DNA of 64,000 bases from Acidobacteriota bacterium (GTDB lineage: Bacteria > Acidobacteriota > Terriglobia > Terriglobales > Acidobacteriaceae): NCBI GenBank assembly GCA_003225005.1, contig QIAN01000263.1:1-64000 (forward strand), in the 5' to 3' direction. How positions within the stretch are numbered: position 1 is the first letter of the stretch; every line of letters starts with the position of its first letter. Positions 37,664 to 47,332 of this stretch are shown here, piece after piece. The notes beneath the pieces are model-generated. The model saw only the letters and a program-made list of their open reading frames with translations, was not told the origin of the DNA and did no database searches. The position numbers and the translations under genes were made by a program.

Positions 37664-38194
37664 ATGATCATCTACTTTTTACGTCATGCCAGCGCCGGAG
37701 AGAATCTGGCGAACCCCAGGAAAGACGAAAAACGCGCACTGGACAAAGAGGGCATTGAACAGTGCGGCTATGTGGGCCGCGCCCTGGCCGCGCTCGAGGC
37801 GCAGGTCGATGTCATTGTTTCCAGTCCGCTCAAACGCGCCACCCAGACCGCATCTCTGGTTGGCAATGAAATGGGATATGAAGGCAAGCTACAGATCGAA
37901 ACCGGGCTTCGGCCCGAGGCCACCTTTTCCGACTTTCGCAAGCTAGTGGAAAAGTACGCGCGCCAAGAAGCCATCATGGTGGTGGGACACAATCCCAACC
38001 TTAGTCAGTTCTTGGGAGCGATCATCAGCGATTCGGGCTGCGAGGCATCGGTGGAATTAAAGAAGGGCGCAGTGGCCAAGGTGGAAATGCGTCGCAGTAC
38101 CGGCACCCTGCAATGGTGTCTGACTCCGAAACTGGTACGCGCTCTCTATGCCGCGGCGGTGGAGAGTTTACGGCCGAAGATCTCCCGGAAGTAA
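37664..38194 (+). CDS. sixA: SixA-type histidine phosphatase
   Basis: IYFLRHASAGENL (RHG-type motif) ... VIVSSPLKRATQTA ... IMVVGHNPNLSQFL. Confidence 0.9.
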   Translation: MIIYFLRHASAGENLANPRKDEKRALDKEGIEQCGYVGRALAALEAQVDVIVSSPLKRATQTASLVGNEMGYEGKLQIETGLRPEATFSDFRKLVEKYARQEAIMVVGHNPNLSQFLGAIISDSGCEASVELKKGAVAKVEMRRSTGTLQWCLTPKLVRALYAAAVESLRPKISRK

Positions 38195-39690
38195 ACACAG
38201 TCCTTCTCGATTGCCCATAGCTCCAGGTCCACCCCAACGCGGCGTCGCGGAACCAGTGTCAGCCGGACGTCTCCGGCCCGCAACCCAATTTTTACTTCCT
38301 GCACCGCACGGCTGCGGCCCAGATTGAGCGCGCGAGCCAGACGCAGGAGCAAGATGGCTTTCTGTACGCTAGCCCGGTCACTGGAATCGATGGCTTTCAT
38401 GGGTCCGTCTTCCATGGTGGGTCGCGAGTTTCCCAGATAGCGGGCGATGGCCGCAATAATCCTTCGTTGTTGCGGGGTGTAACCGAGAATCTCTGAGTTC
38501 GAGATGATGTAGTAAGTGTGCCGGTGCCTTCCGTTGCGATTGACGAAGTCTCCTACCTCGTAGAGCATGGCGGCGGCAGAGAGCCACTCGCCATACTCAG
38601 CCGGCAGTCGGTGTATCGAGCGCAGCGCTGTGAACAAGCGCATGGCGGACGCGCGTACATCCAGAGCATGCTTTCGGTCCACTCCGTAATGGGCGACAGC
38701 CTTGGCGATCGAATCCGAACGTTCGGACTCGATCTGTTTTCCGGATCGCGTGCTGCGATCGTATTCCGCTGCCATCTGAGCCAGCAATCCGTCGCGCAGC
38801 CCCAGCGGTGAGTAGCGGAATCCTTTAAGGTGACAGCGTTCGAGTAATTCATGATAGACGAACGCGCCCGCTACAATGATCTCCGCCCGTTTGGGGCCAA
38901 TACCCTGAATTTTTCGCCTCTCCCCCACCGGCAAGCGAGCCAGGAGTTTGGCGATGCGGGTCATCTCCGCACTCGAAACCGCAGCTCGTTGCCGGCTGCT
39001 TGTGTTCTTGCCCAAATGGCTGGCGGTTGCCGCCAGTGCCGCTGCCGTGCCCGACGTCGCAATGACATTTTTGACCCTTGCGGATGTGATCCGATCAGAG
39101 ATCCGGTCCACTTCGCGCGCGATGAAGCCGCGCAGACGCTTGAGTTCGCCCTTGCGCGGCGGGTCGTGCCTGAGAAATTCATCGGTGAGCCGCACCGCCC
39201 CCAAGGGCAAACTGACGGTGTCACGGATGCGGCCGCGGCCCGAGACCGTCAGCTCGCAACTGCCGCCTCCCAGGTCGATCATCAAGGCGGGAGAAGTGTC
39301 CATCCGGCGGCTGGAAACCAATCCAAGGTGGATGAGGCGTGCTTCTTCCAGTCCGGAGATGATTTCGACGCGCCAGCCCGTCGCCGATCTTACCCACTCG
39401 AGGAAAGCTTGCGAATTGCGCGCATCGCGCAGAGCACTGGTGGCCACGACTCGGACCGAGTCTGTGACGATCTGCTGAGTGGCGCGGTGGAAGCGCCGCA
39501 GCACCTTCACCGTTTCGGCAATCGAGTCCGGTGTCAGGAAGCCGGTGCGAAACACACCTTCCCCCAGCCGCGTGACCTCGCGGTCTTCGTGAGTGGCGCG
39601 CAACCGCCGCCCTTCCAGGCGGGCGATTTTCAGCCGGACGGAATTGGAGCCGATATCAACCGCGGCAAAAGTCGGCATGGGAAGCACCAC
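38146..39690 (-). CDS. Ppx/GppA family phosphatase (exopolyphosphatase-like)
   Basis: FAAVDIGSNSVRLKIARLEG...VRVVATSALRDARN...LMIDLGGGSCELTV...GTAAALAA plus C-terminal HD-like region. Confidence 0.95.
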   Translation of the reverse strand: MVLPMPTFAAVDIGSNSVRLKIARLEGRRLRATHEDREVTRLGEGVFRTGFLTPDSIAETVKVLRRFHRATQQIVTDSVRVVATSALRDARNSQAFLEWVRSATGWRVEIISGLEEARLIHLGLVSSRRMDTSPALMIDLGGGSCELTVSGRGRIRDTVSLPLGAVRLTDEFLRHDPPRKGELKRLRGFIAREVDRISDRITSARVKNVIATSGTAAALAATASHLGKNTSSRQRAAVSSAEMTRIAKLLARLPVGERRKIQGIGPKRAEIIVAGAFVYHELLERCHLKGFRYSPLGLRDGLLAQMAAEYDRSTRSGKQIESERSDSIAKAVAHYGVDRKHALDVRASAMRLFTALRSIHRLPAEYGEWLSAAAMLYEVGDFVNRNGRHRHTYYIISNSEILGYTPQQRRIIAAIARYLGNSRPTMEDGPMKAIDSSDRASVQKAILLLRLARALNLGRSRAVQEVKIGLRAGDVRLTLVPRRRVGVDLELWAIEKDCVYFREIFGRKLSTAAA

Positions 39691-39795
39691 AGTTTACATG
39701 GATAAGGGTCGATCGTCATTAGAAGTGGGAAAACTGACCAACGAGCAGGAAGTCGCGCTATCGAAAGCGACCGGATGGAATTGATTGGTTCGAGT

Positions 39796-40656
39796 TCAGG
39801 CGGCGGTATGGGCGGACACAGCCGGTTCCGAGGTCCTTGACTGTCGTTTCCGCGTGCCCATTGGCCCCGTCTGCAGCACCCTGGCAGCTGGGAAAGCCAG
39901 GTGCGACGCCGACAGTGAGGTCACAGCATTGCGGAACTTTGCGCCGGTCACATTGTGCAGAGCCGCCACCAGAGAAGACTCGTGCACATCGCCAAGCCGT
40001 TTCGCGGCGGATCGCGTGAGCGTGATCCAATCGTGCCAGTCGCCAAGAGCGTCCTGTACGCGCTCGATCTGAGCGATGAACTGCGCGCTTTCCGGCGACT
40101 TCGAGGCAAATTCAGCGGTGTAGCGGGCTCGCTTAGCGAGGAGTCGATATTGATGCACCAGCTCCTCTGTGGGCAAGCCATCTGCTTTCGCAATGGGCTC
40201 AAGGACCTGTCTTGCCACGGATAGAGGATCGCGGTTCACCTCAGGATGAAAGTCCTTGCGGGCCCGCTTCAGTCTCTTGTGGATTTCGCGGACCGCTTCT
40301 CTGGTCAGGGCCTTGCTTAGTTTCTTTTCCCGCTGGCCACGAAGCTCAATGAGTTGTTGCATAAGCTGAGTCTTGCGACGTGGTTCCTGTGGGAACTTCA
40401 AGCTCCGGAGGGCCGCGAGTTGCACATCGAGATCACGCACTTTCCCGGCTTTCTTTCGCATACGGGTGAGGAGCTTCAACAGTCTTTTCTGGTTACGATC
40501 ACGTGCTGGACACAACTCTTCCAGCAACGCCTGCAAGCGGCGCACGCCGGTGCGGAAGCGGTGAACTTTCTTTGCTTCCGGTTGAGCGGAAAGCCGATCG
40601 AGGTCTCGTTCCAGCTTCTGAAAGACAAGCCGGCAGCGTTCTGGCGCAATTGACAT
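39796..40656 (-). CDS. CHAD domain-containing protein
   Basis: KKVHRFRTGVRRLQALLEELCP...RMRKKAGKVRDLDVQLAAL...LAKRARYTAEFAS, conserved CHAD His/Lys/Arg pattern. Confidence 0.92.
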   Translation of the reverse strand: MSIAPERCRLVFQKLERDLDRLSAQPEAKKVHRFRTGVRRLQALLEELCPARDRNQKRLLKLLTRMRKKAGKVRDLDVQLAALRSLKFPQEPRRKTQLMQQLIELRGQREKKLSKALTREAVREIHKRLKRARKDFHPEVNRDPLSVARQVLEPIAKADGLPTEELVHQYRLLAKRARYTAEFASKSPESAQFIAQIERVQDALGDWHDWITLTRSAAKRLGDVHESSLVAALHNVTGAKFRNAVTSLSASHLAFPAARVLQTGPMGTRKRQSRTSEPAVSAHTAA

Positions 40657-40752
40657 AAATCAAGCAGAAAAGGGGAGTTGAAAGATATAGGCTCGTCCGC
40701 GAAAAGGCAACCGCCAAATAAATCCCGTGACTGGCCGCAGCCAGGACAGATT

Positions 40753-40769
40753 TTAACATCCTTTTAACA
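40753..40769 (+). promoter_or_regulatory. candidate Pho-box-like direct repeat upstream of pstC
   Basis: TTAACA-N5-TTAACA (ttttaacatccttttaaca), exact 11-bp period, 26 bp upstream of the ATG at 40795. Confidence 0.62.
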
Positions 40770-40895
40770 AGCCTCTGCTACGGTGAATCCTTGGATGGCG
40801 GACGCTGCCCTAAATTCGCCCACTAAGCCGGGACCGCAACCCGTTGAAAAAAATACGCTTAGAGGTGTGCCAGCGCCCCAGACAGCCCCCCATCG

Positions 40896-41834
40896 TTGCT
40901 CTTGACCTCGCGACACGAAATCGGCGATCCGATCTTCAAATTGGTCGTGCTGGTCTGTGCGCTCGCGATTTTAGGGCTCTTGGGCCTCATCGTGTACGAA
41001 CTCGTGTTCCGCTCAGCCCTGTCATGGCACGCGTTTGGTTTCAGGTTTTTTGCCGGCAGTGAATGGGATCCGGTTGGAGAACACTTTGGAGCACTGCCCT
41101 TCATTTACGGAACTCTGGTTTCTTCACTGCTCGCGCTTCTGATCGCGGTACCATTGGCAATCGGCGTCGCCGTCTTTACCACCGAAATGTGTCCTGGCCG
41201 TCTGCGCGGGCCGCTGTCTTTTTTCACCGAGTTGCTGGCTGCCATCCCCAGCGTGATTTACGGATTGTGGGCGATTTTTGTTTTGCTGCCGATCTTGCGC
41301 AGCTACCTTCAGCCATTTCTCGCAAAGACGTTGGGCTGGACTGGCCTTTTTGAAGGGCCGCCCTATGGTATCGGAATGCTGGCTGCCGGGATCATTCTGG
41401 CGATCATGATCATACCGATCATTTCCTCCATCACCCGCGAAGTTCTCGCGGTCGTGCCCCAGCATCAGCGCGAAGGAGTCCTGGCGCTGGGGGCCACACG
41501 CTGGGAAATGATTCGGATGGGGGTACTACGCAATGCGCGTGCCGGCATCATGGGAGGGATCATCTTAGGGTTAGGCCGAGCTCTCGGTGAAACCATGGCC
41601 GTCACCATGGTGATCGGAAACCGCCCCGAGATCGCGAAGTCCTTGTTTGCGCCCGGCTACACGATGGCCAGCGTGCTAGCGAATGAGTTCAGCGAGGCCA
41701 CCGGGGACATATATTTGTCCGCCCTGGTCGAAATTGGATTGGCCCTGTTCCTGGTGACCATTGTGGTCAATGCGTTAGCCCAGTTCCTGGTCTGGACAGT
41801 CACACGTGGCGAACCGGCGAGGGGACATGTCTGA
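40896..41834 (+). CDS. pstC: phosphate ABC transporter permease PstC (5' end ambiguous)
   Basis: FKLVVLVCALAILGLLGLIVYELVFRS...FFTELLAAIPSVIYGLWAIFVLLP...GRALGETMAVTMVIGN. An ATG reading frame from 40795 is out of frame with this ORF. Confidence 0.93.
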   Translation: MLLTSRHEIGDPIFKLVVLVCALAILGLLGLIVYELVFRSALSWHAFGFRFFAGSEWDPVGEHFGALPFIYGTLVSSLLALLIAVPLAIGVAVFTTEMCPGRLRGPLSFFTELLAAIPSVIYGLWAIFVLLPILRSYLQPFLAKTLGWTGLFEGPPYGIGMLAAGIILAIMIIPIISSITREVLAVVPQHQREGVLALGATRWEMIRMGVLRNARAGIMGGIILGLGRALGETMAVTMVIGNRPEIAKSLFAPGYTMASVLANEFSEATGDIYLSALVEIGLALFLVTIVVNALAQFLVWTVTRGEPARGHV

Positions 41835-42711
41835 GCCACAGAATATTAAGTCTCACGCGGGAATGCAGCCGATCAGCTGGCGTCGGCGGATCATTGATCA
41901 CTTTATGACCGGGCTAGCCGTGCTGACGGTAATTTTGGTACTGGTGCCGCTGGTAGCCATTTTCGGTTACCTGGTTTATCGCGGCATGGGTTCCATTAAC
42001 TGGGCGTTTCTCACTCAGACCCCGAGGCCGGTCGGCGAACCCGGTGGCGGAATGGCGAATGCCATCGTCGGGTCAGGTCTCATCTTGGCGATTGCCAGCT
42101 TGATGGGCGTGCCCTTTGGAGTTGGCGCTGGCATCTATCTGGCAGAATTCGGACGCAATCGCTTTGGTGACTCCATTCGTTTCACCGCGGACGTGCTTAA
42201 CGGAGTGCCTTCAATTGTGATTGGCATCGTCGCCTATTCGATCGTCGTTCTGCAGCAGAGACATTTCTCTGCGCTGGCAGGCAGCGTGGCACTAGCGATC
42301 ATGATGGTTCCTACCATCACCCGCACCACCGAGGAAATGTTGCTTCTGGTACCACAGGCGCTCCGCGAAGCCGCCTATGGGCTCGGCATCCCCCGCTGGC
42401 GGACAGCACTCTCCATTACCCTCCGTACTGCGACGTCTGGCGTGATTACGGGAATTATGCTGGCCTTTGCCCGGGTCGCGGGCGAGACCGCACCGTTGCT
42501 GTTCACCACGCTCGGGAATCAGTTCTGGAATCTGCGAGTCGACCAGCCGACGGCCGCTCTGCCGCTGCAGATATATACCTACGGTCTTTCTCCTTATGAC
42601 GATTGGCACCGGCAGGCGTGGGCGGGGGCGTTCGTGCTGATCATTCTCATCGTTACTGCGGTCGCTGCCGTGCGTTTCGCCGTGCGCCATGGTACCTTCG
42701 GATCGGCATAA
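41827..42711 (+). CDS. pstA: phosphate ABC transporter permease PstA
   Basis: ADVLNGVPSIVIGIVAYSIVV...ALREAAYGLGIPRWRTALSITLRTATSGVITGIMLAFARVAGETAPLLFT. Confidence 0.96.
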   Translation: MSEPQNIKSHAGMQPISWRRRIIDHFMTGLAVLTVILVLVPLVAIFGYLVYRGMGSINWAFLTQTPRPVGEPGGGMANAIVGSGLILAIASLMGVPFGVGAGIYLAEFGRNRFGDSIRFTADVLNGVPSIVIGIVAYSIVVLQQRHFSALAGSVALAIMMVPTITRTTEEMLLLVPQALREAAYGLGIPRWRTALSITLRTATSGVITGIMLAFARVAGETAPLLFTTLGNQFWNLRVDQPTAALPLQIYTYGLSPYDDWHRQAWAGAFVLIILIVTAVAAVRFAVRHGTFGSA

Positions 42712-42714
42712 TTT

Positions 42715-43473
42715 ATGGGCGTTGAAATCCAGGTCGAAAGGCTGAACGCCTGGTATGGCAAGACTCAAGCTCTGTTCGACATCGATTTGAAGGTCGCCGC
42801 CAACCATGCCACCGCCTTAATTGGTCCTTCAGGCTGCGGAAAGTCGACGTTCATTCGGTGCCTGAACCGGATGCACGAGACAATTCCTGACACCCGAATC
42901 ACCGGCCGCGTGTGCATCGGAGAGTTAGACGCTTACAACGGGACGTCTCCGACGCAACTTCGGCGTCGGGTCGGAATGGTGTTTCAAAAAGCCAATCCAT
43001 TCCCCACCATGTCGATTTATGACAATGTGGCGTCCGGATTAAAGTTGAATGGCTTCCGGGATCGCCGTAAGCTGGATGAAGTGGTACAGCGATCGCTCGA
43101 TGCCGCGGCCCTTTGGGACGAGGTGAAGGACCAAATCCATAAGACATCCGGTGCCAGCCTCTCCGGTGGACAGCAGCAGCGTTTGTGCATCGCACGTGCC
43201 CTGGCGGTTGAACCGGAAGTCTTGCTGATGGACGAGCCTTGCTCGGCACTCGATCCCATTTCCACGGGCAAGATCGAGGAATTGATCTTTCAACTCAAGG
43301 AACGGTATACCATCGTAATCGTAACCCATAACATGCAGCAGGCGGCCCGGGTTGCGGAATTCACCGGCTTTTTCCTGCTGGGCAAGCTGATTGAGTTCGA
43401 CAAGACAGAAAAGATTTTCACCAAACCGTCGAACAAGAAGACGGAAGATTATATTACAGGCAGGTTCGGATAA
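42715..43473 (+). CDS. pstB: phosphate ABC transporter ATP-binding protein
   Basis: [16 protein letters not shown]; Walker [46 protein letters not shown]. Confidence 0.97.
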   Translation: MGVEIQVERLNAWYGKTQALFDIDLKVAANHATALIGPSGCGKSTFIRCLNRMHETIPDTRITGRVCIGELDAYNGTSPTQLRRRVGMVFQKANPFPTMSIYDNVASGLKLNGFRDRRKLDEVVQRSLDAAALWDEVKDQIHKTSGASLSGGQQQRLCIARALAVEPEVLLMDEPCSALDPISTGKIEELIFQLKERYTIVIVTHNMQQAARVAEFTGFFLLGKLIEFDKTEKIFTKPSNKKTEDYITGRFG

Positions 43474-44183
43474 TGCGTACACGGTTCCAGCAGGGTCTCG
43501 ATGACCTGCGGCAAAAGTTGCTCCGCATGGGCGGACTGGCCGAGCAGGCAGTCGATCGCGCCCGTCAGGCATACGTTGACCGCGATCTGACGCGATGTCA
43601 GATGATACTAGAGGGCGAGACTCTGATCAACGCCGCCGAACGTGAAATCGATGAGGCCGCGTTTGACCTGTTGGCCATGCAGCAGCCCATGGCCGTGGAC
43701 CTGCGCTTCATCCTCGCCGTCACCAAGATTAACTCTGACCTGGAGCGTGTCGGCGATCAGGCGGTCAACATCGCCGAGCGTGTCATGGACATGACGGAAC
43801 TACCAGCAGTGGATCTGCCCATTGATATCGCGCGCATGGGCGCGGCCGTGAGTGCCATGGTGCGGCGGGCTCTGGAGTCTTTCATCGAAGGCAAAGCGGA
43901 GCTGGCACAGGCTGTGCTCGAAATGGATAACGTCGTGGATCGGATGAAGGACGATGCCTTCATCCAACTGGTGAAGACCATGAACCAGCGGCCGGAAATC
44001 GTTCGCCAGGCTCTGGACGCCTTGCTCATTGCGCGCAATCTGGAACGCGTTGCCGACCATGCCACCAACATCGCAGAGGACGTTATCTTCTGGGTGCAGG
44101 GCTCCGATGTGCGTCACAATGCTCCCATAGAACATCCCGAACCGCCTGCGGTAGGGGAAACTTCGCGGCCTACCCAAGCCTAG
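43473..44183 (+). CDS. phoU: phosphate signalling complex protein PhoU
   Basis: FQQGLDDLRQKLLRMGGLAEQAVDRA...LLAMQQPMAVDLRFILAVTKINSDLERVGDQAVNIAERV...LERVADHATNIAEDVIFWVQG. Confidence 0.96.
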   Translation: MRTRFQQGLDDLRQKLLRMGGLAEQAVDRARQAYVDRDLTRCQMILEGETLINAAEREIDEAAFDLLAMQQPMAVDLRFILAVTKINSDLERVGDQAVNIAERVMDMTELPAVDLPIDIARMGAAVSAMVRRALESFIEGKAELAQAVLEMDNVVDRMKDDAFIQLVKTMNQRPEIVRQALDALLIARNLERVADHATNIAEDVIFWVQGSDVRHNAPIEHPEPPAVGETSRPTQA

Positions 44184-44277
44184 TGAATTCTCATCCGCAA
44201 CTTCCAGGTGGCAATGGCGAAACCCTTCCATTCTTACGGGCAATTCCTCTGCCGGGGGCTGTCTTTCTGTAAGATAC

Positions 44278-47196
44278 GTGGGTCGCTTGGTTCTTGTATC
44301 GCTGTGGTGGTTTGGGGGGAATACTGTGAGTCCATTTTCCCGTAGGCTCCATCGTCTGCGCCTGGCCGTATCTTTTTTCCTACCGCTGGTTACTCTAGCC
44401 TCCGCGCAACGGTCGGCACAGGACAACCGCCGGTCATTACCTTTACCCAGCAGCAAAATGTTGAGCGTGCCCTCGCCTGGTCGGATCACCGACACCAATA
44501 GTTTCCCCGCCACCATGGCTGTCAGTCCAGACGGGCGCTATGCCGCCATGCTCAATGACGGATATGGCACCCAGGAAACTCTCGCTCGACAGTCCATCGC
44601 CATCCTTGATTTGAAGAACAACCATATCTTCGATTATCCCGATTCTCGACTGAGCGACGAATCACATCAAAGCTACTTCATTGGCTTGGCATTCAGTTCC
44701 GATGGCAAGCGCCTCTACGCGTCGGTAGGTTCGGTGACGGATCCCCGCGGCGAGAGGGCAGGGGATCTGGGGAACGGCATTGCGATGTATAGCTTTTCCC
44801 AGGGCAAAGTAACTGCGGATCGCTTCATTCCCATTCGACCACAGCCGATTGCGCCGGGGAAGAAGGCCGCGATTGCACTGCAGAAAACGCCGCCGCAGAC
44901 GGCCATCCCATACCCGGCGGGCCTGGCCGTGATTTCGGCTGGATCAACCGCCGGAAATTCCATCCCGGGATCGGGAGACGACCAACTCCTGGTTGCGAAT
45001 AATCTATCCGACAACGTTGTACTCCTCGATACCGGCAGTGGGAAAGTGTTGCGGAGATTCGACCTAAGCACGAGCAATCTTATTCCGTCGTCTTTCCCCT
45101 ACACGGTAGTAGCGACTCGGGATGGTCGCCGCGCTTGGTGCAGCTTGTGGAACGCGTCTCAAGTTGACGAACTCGACCTGAGCACCGGCGAAGTTGTCCG
45201 ACGGATCAAATTGCTCGAACCTCAGGATCGGATCGCTCCCGGCTCGCATCCGACGGCACTGTTGCTGAGCCCGGACGAAAAGATTCTTTACGCGGCGTTG
45301 TCCAACGCCGACGTCATCGCAGCGATTTCGGTAAGCGACGGCAGGCCATTTCATCATTTTTCGACCAACGCCCCCGCGCAAAACTATGCCGGCAGCCAAC
45401 CGACGGCGCTGGCCCAAAGTTCCGATGGCAAGTTTTTGTTTGCCGCTGATTCTGCGCTGGACGCGGTTGCGGTCTTCGACACTCGAGCACTCGACCCCGC
45501 TGCAGGCGGCAATCCCGGAAATCCTCAGACCGCCTTGGGATTCATCCCTACGGACTGGTATCCGAGCGCTCTCGCCGTACACGGCGACGATCTGTTCATC
45601 GCCACCGCAAAGGGGAAGGGAAGCGGTCCTAATACTGCAATGGGAAAAACTGCTGATGAGAAAAAGCATCATGCGCACGCTTACATTCCCACGCTGCTCA
45701 GAGGTTCGATCGCGCGCCTCAATATCCAGTTCGCGCTGAGCAAACTGGATGAACTTACACGCACCGTCGAGCAGGACAATCTGCTCGACAGCGATCCTGG
45801 AAAGATTCAGTTTGCCCAAGGCTCAAACCCCATCCATCACGTGATTTATGTGATCAAAGAGAACCGCACATACGACCAGGTGCTGGGCGACCTGAAAGTG
45901 GGTAACGGAGCCCCGGAGCTCAATCTCTACGGTTCCGATATCACCCCCAATGAACACAAGCTAGCTTTGCAGTTCGGCGTCCTCGACAATTTTTACGACA
46001 GCGGCGAGGTTTCCGGCGACGGGCATCTTTGGTCGACTGCCGCCATCACCAGTGATTACAACGAAAAGACCTGGCAAATTGCCTATCGCGGCCACGAGCG
46101 TATCTACGATTTCCAGGGCACAGTAGGGGATGAATATCCGCTGGATCACAACCAGCCTGATATCGATGATCCTTCCACCGGCTTCCTCTGGGACAACGTC
46201 GCACGCCGTGGTCTAACCTATCGCGACTATGGGGAGTTCGTGAACGCGGAGTGGTGCGCCAAGAATCGGCGCGCTTCGTCGCCCAAGCAGGGAACTCCTT
46301 CCACGTTGGCGGGTGCTTGCCCCCGTACGGAAATCAACAAGGGCGATCCGCTGCCGCCCAACGTCGGCAATCCGCACGCTGCGCCAAGTCCCTGGCCTTG
46401 GCCCGTACCCTTGCTGAAACAAGTAAAACCGACGAAGGCAGTGCTCCGCGGTCACTACGATCCGTTGTATCCGGATTTCAACACCGACTATCCCGACCAA
46501 CTCCGGGCTGACGAATTCCTGAATGAGTTCGGCGCGTATGTGCGCGCCCGCAAGGACCATGCCGGCCAGGAGCTCGAGCTGCCCAACTTCGTCTTGCTCT
46601 ATCTTCCCGATGACCACACTGGCGGCACGCGGCCCAATCGGCCGCGGCCAGCCGCCTCTGTGGCCGACAACGATTTGGCCCTCGGCCGCGTTGTCGAAGC
46701 CGTCTCGCACAGCCCGTACTGGGACGATACCGCCATCTTTGTGCTCGAAGACGATGCTCAGGATGGCGCCGACCACGTCGATGCCCACCGATCCATTGCT
46801 TTCGTCGTTAGCAAATATTCGCCAGGGTCGCTCGAGCTGCCGTTCGTGCACCACGGTTTTTACACCACCGTGAACATGATCCACACCCTGGAGATGCTGC
46901 TGGGCCTTCCTCCCATGAATCAGAACGACGCCTATGCCCCGGTCATGGGAGCTCTGTTCTCGGGTGCCGGTGACCAACCGGCGTTTGCTGCAGATTACCG
47001 CAATCGCGACAACGGTCTGATCTATGAGACCAACAAACGTGAAGCTCCCGGCGCAAACGCGTCCTCAAAGATGGACTTCTCCCGCCCTGATGCGGCGGGG
47101 GCCAAGCGTTTGAATGAAGTTCTTTGGCGCGATCAGAAGGGCGACACGCCAGTGCCAGCGCCACGGCATGTGGTATTTCCTGCTGACGGCGATTAG
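44278..47196 (+). CDS. beta-propeller plus phosphoesterase-family fusion, exported
   Basis: N-terminal YncE-like blades; C-terminal phosphoesterase motifs IHHVIYVIKENRTYDQVLGDL...DNFYDSGEVSGDGHLWSTAAITSDYNEKTW...DDAQDGADHVDAHRS. Confidence 0.9.
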   Translation: MGRLVLVSLWWFGGNTVSPFSRRLHRLRLAVSFFLPLVTLASAQRSAQDNRRSLPLPSSKMLSVPSPGRITDTNSFPATMAVSPDGRYAAMLNDGYGTQETLARQSIAILDLKNNHIFDYPDSRLSDESHQSYFIGLAFSSDGKRLYASVGSVTDPRGERAGDLGNGIAMYSFSQGKVTADRFIPIRPQPIAPGKKAAIALQKTPPQTAIPYPAGLAVISAGSTAGNSIPGSGDDQLLVANNLSDNVVLLDTGSGKVLRRFDLSTSNLIPSSFPYTVVATRDGRRAWCSLWNASQVDELDLSTGEVVRRIKLLEPQDRIAPGSHPTALLLSPDEKILYAALSNADVIAAISVSDGRPFHHFSTNAPAQNYAGSQPTALAQSSDGKFLFAADSALDAVAVFDTRALDPAAGGNPGNPQTALGFIPTDWYPSALAVHGDDLFIATAKGKGSGPNTAMGKTADEKKHHAHAYIPTLLRGSIARLNIQFALSKLDELTRTVEQDNLLDSDPGKIQFAQGSNPIHHVIYVIKENRTYDQVLGDLKVGNGAPELNLYGSDITPNEHKLALQFGVLDNFYDSGEVSGDGHLWSTAAITSDYNEKTWQIAYRGHERIYDFQGTVGDEYPLDHNQPDIDDPSTGFLWDNVARRGLTYRDYGEFVNAEWCAKNRRASSPKQGTPSTLAGACPRTEINKGDPLPPNVGNPHAAPSPWPWPVPLLKQVKPTKAVLRGHYDPLYPDFNTDYPDQLRADEFLNEFGAYVRARKDHAGQELELPNFVLLYLPDDHTGGTRPNRPRPAASVADNDLALGRVVEAVSHSPYWDDTAIFVLEDDAQDGADHVDAHRSIAFVVSKYSPGSLELPFVHHGFYTTVNMIHTLEMLLGLPPMNQNDAYAPVMGALFSGAGDQPAFAADYRNRDNGLIYETNKREAPGANASSKMDFSRPDAAGAKRLNEVLWRDQKGDTPVPAPRHVVFPADGD

Positions 47197-47332
47197 CAAT
47201 CTGTCGTGATGCTGGCAGTCGGCGTTTTTCTCTGCGTTCGTTGCGGCGCTTCTTCGCGAACTCTGCGATTGAGTGCCGTTCTAGCCGGCGGGCACACTTG
47301 GAGTCTAACGGCCCTACCTTTACACTAAATAT

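Noticed and set aside
38851-39705. 284-aa plus-strand ORF opposite the ppx-like gene
   Set aside because: Antisense shadow ORF; the minus-strand product has clear Ppx/GppA motifs.
44250-44277. CTGTCTTTCTGTAAG as a third Pho box
   Set aside because: Spacing is 9 bp rather than 11 and similarity is weak.
43800-44516. 238-aa minus-strand ORF spanning phoU and the next gene
   Set aside because: Overlaps strongly supported phoU; composition looks like antisense reading.
46213-46977. 254-aa minus-strand ORF opposite the phosphoesterase fusion
   Set aside because: Antisense shadow ORF with no family features.
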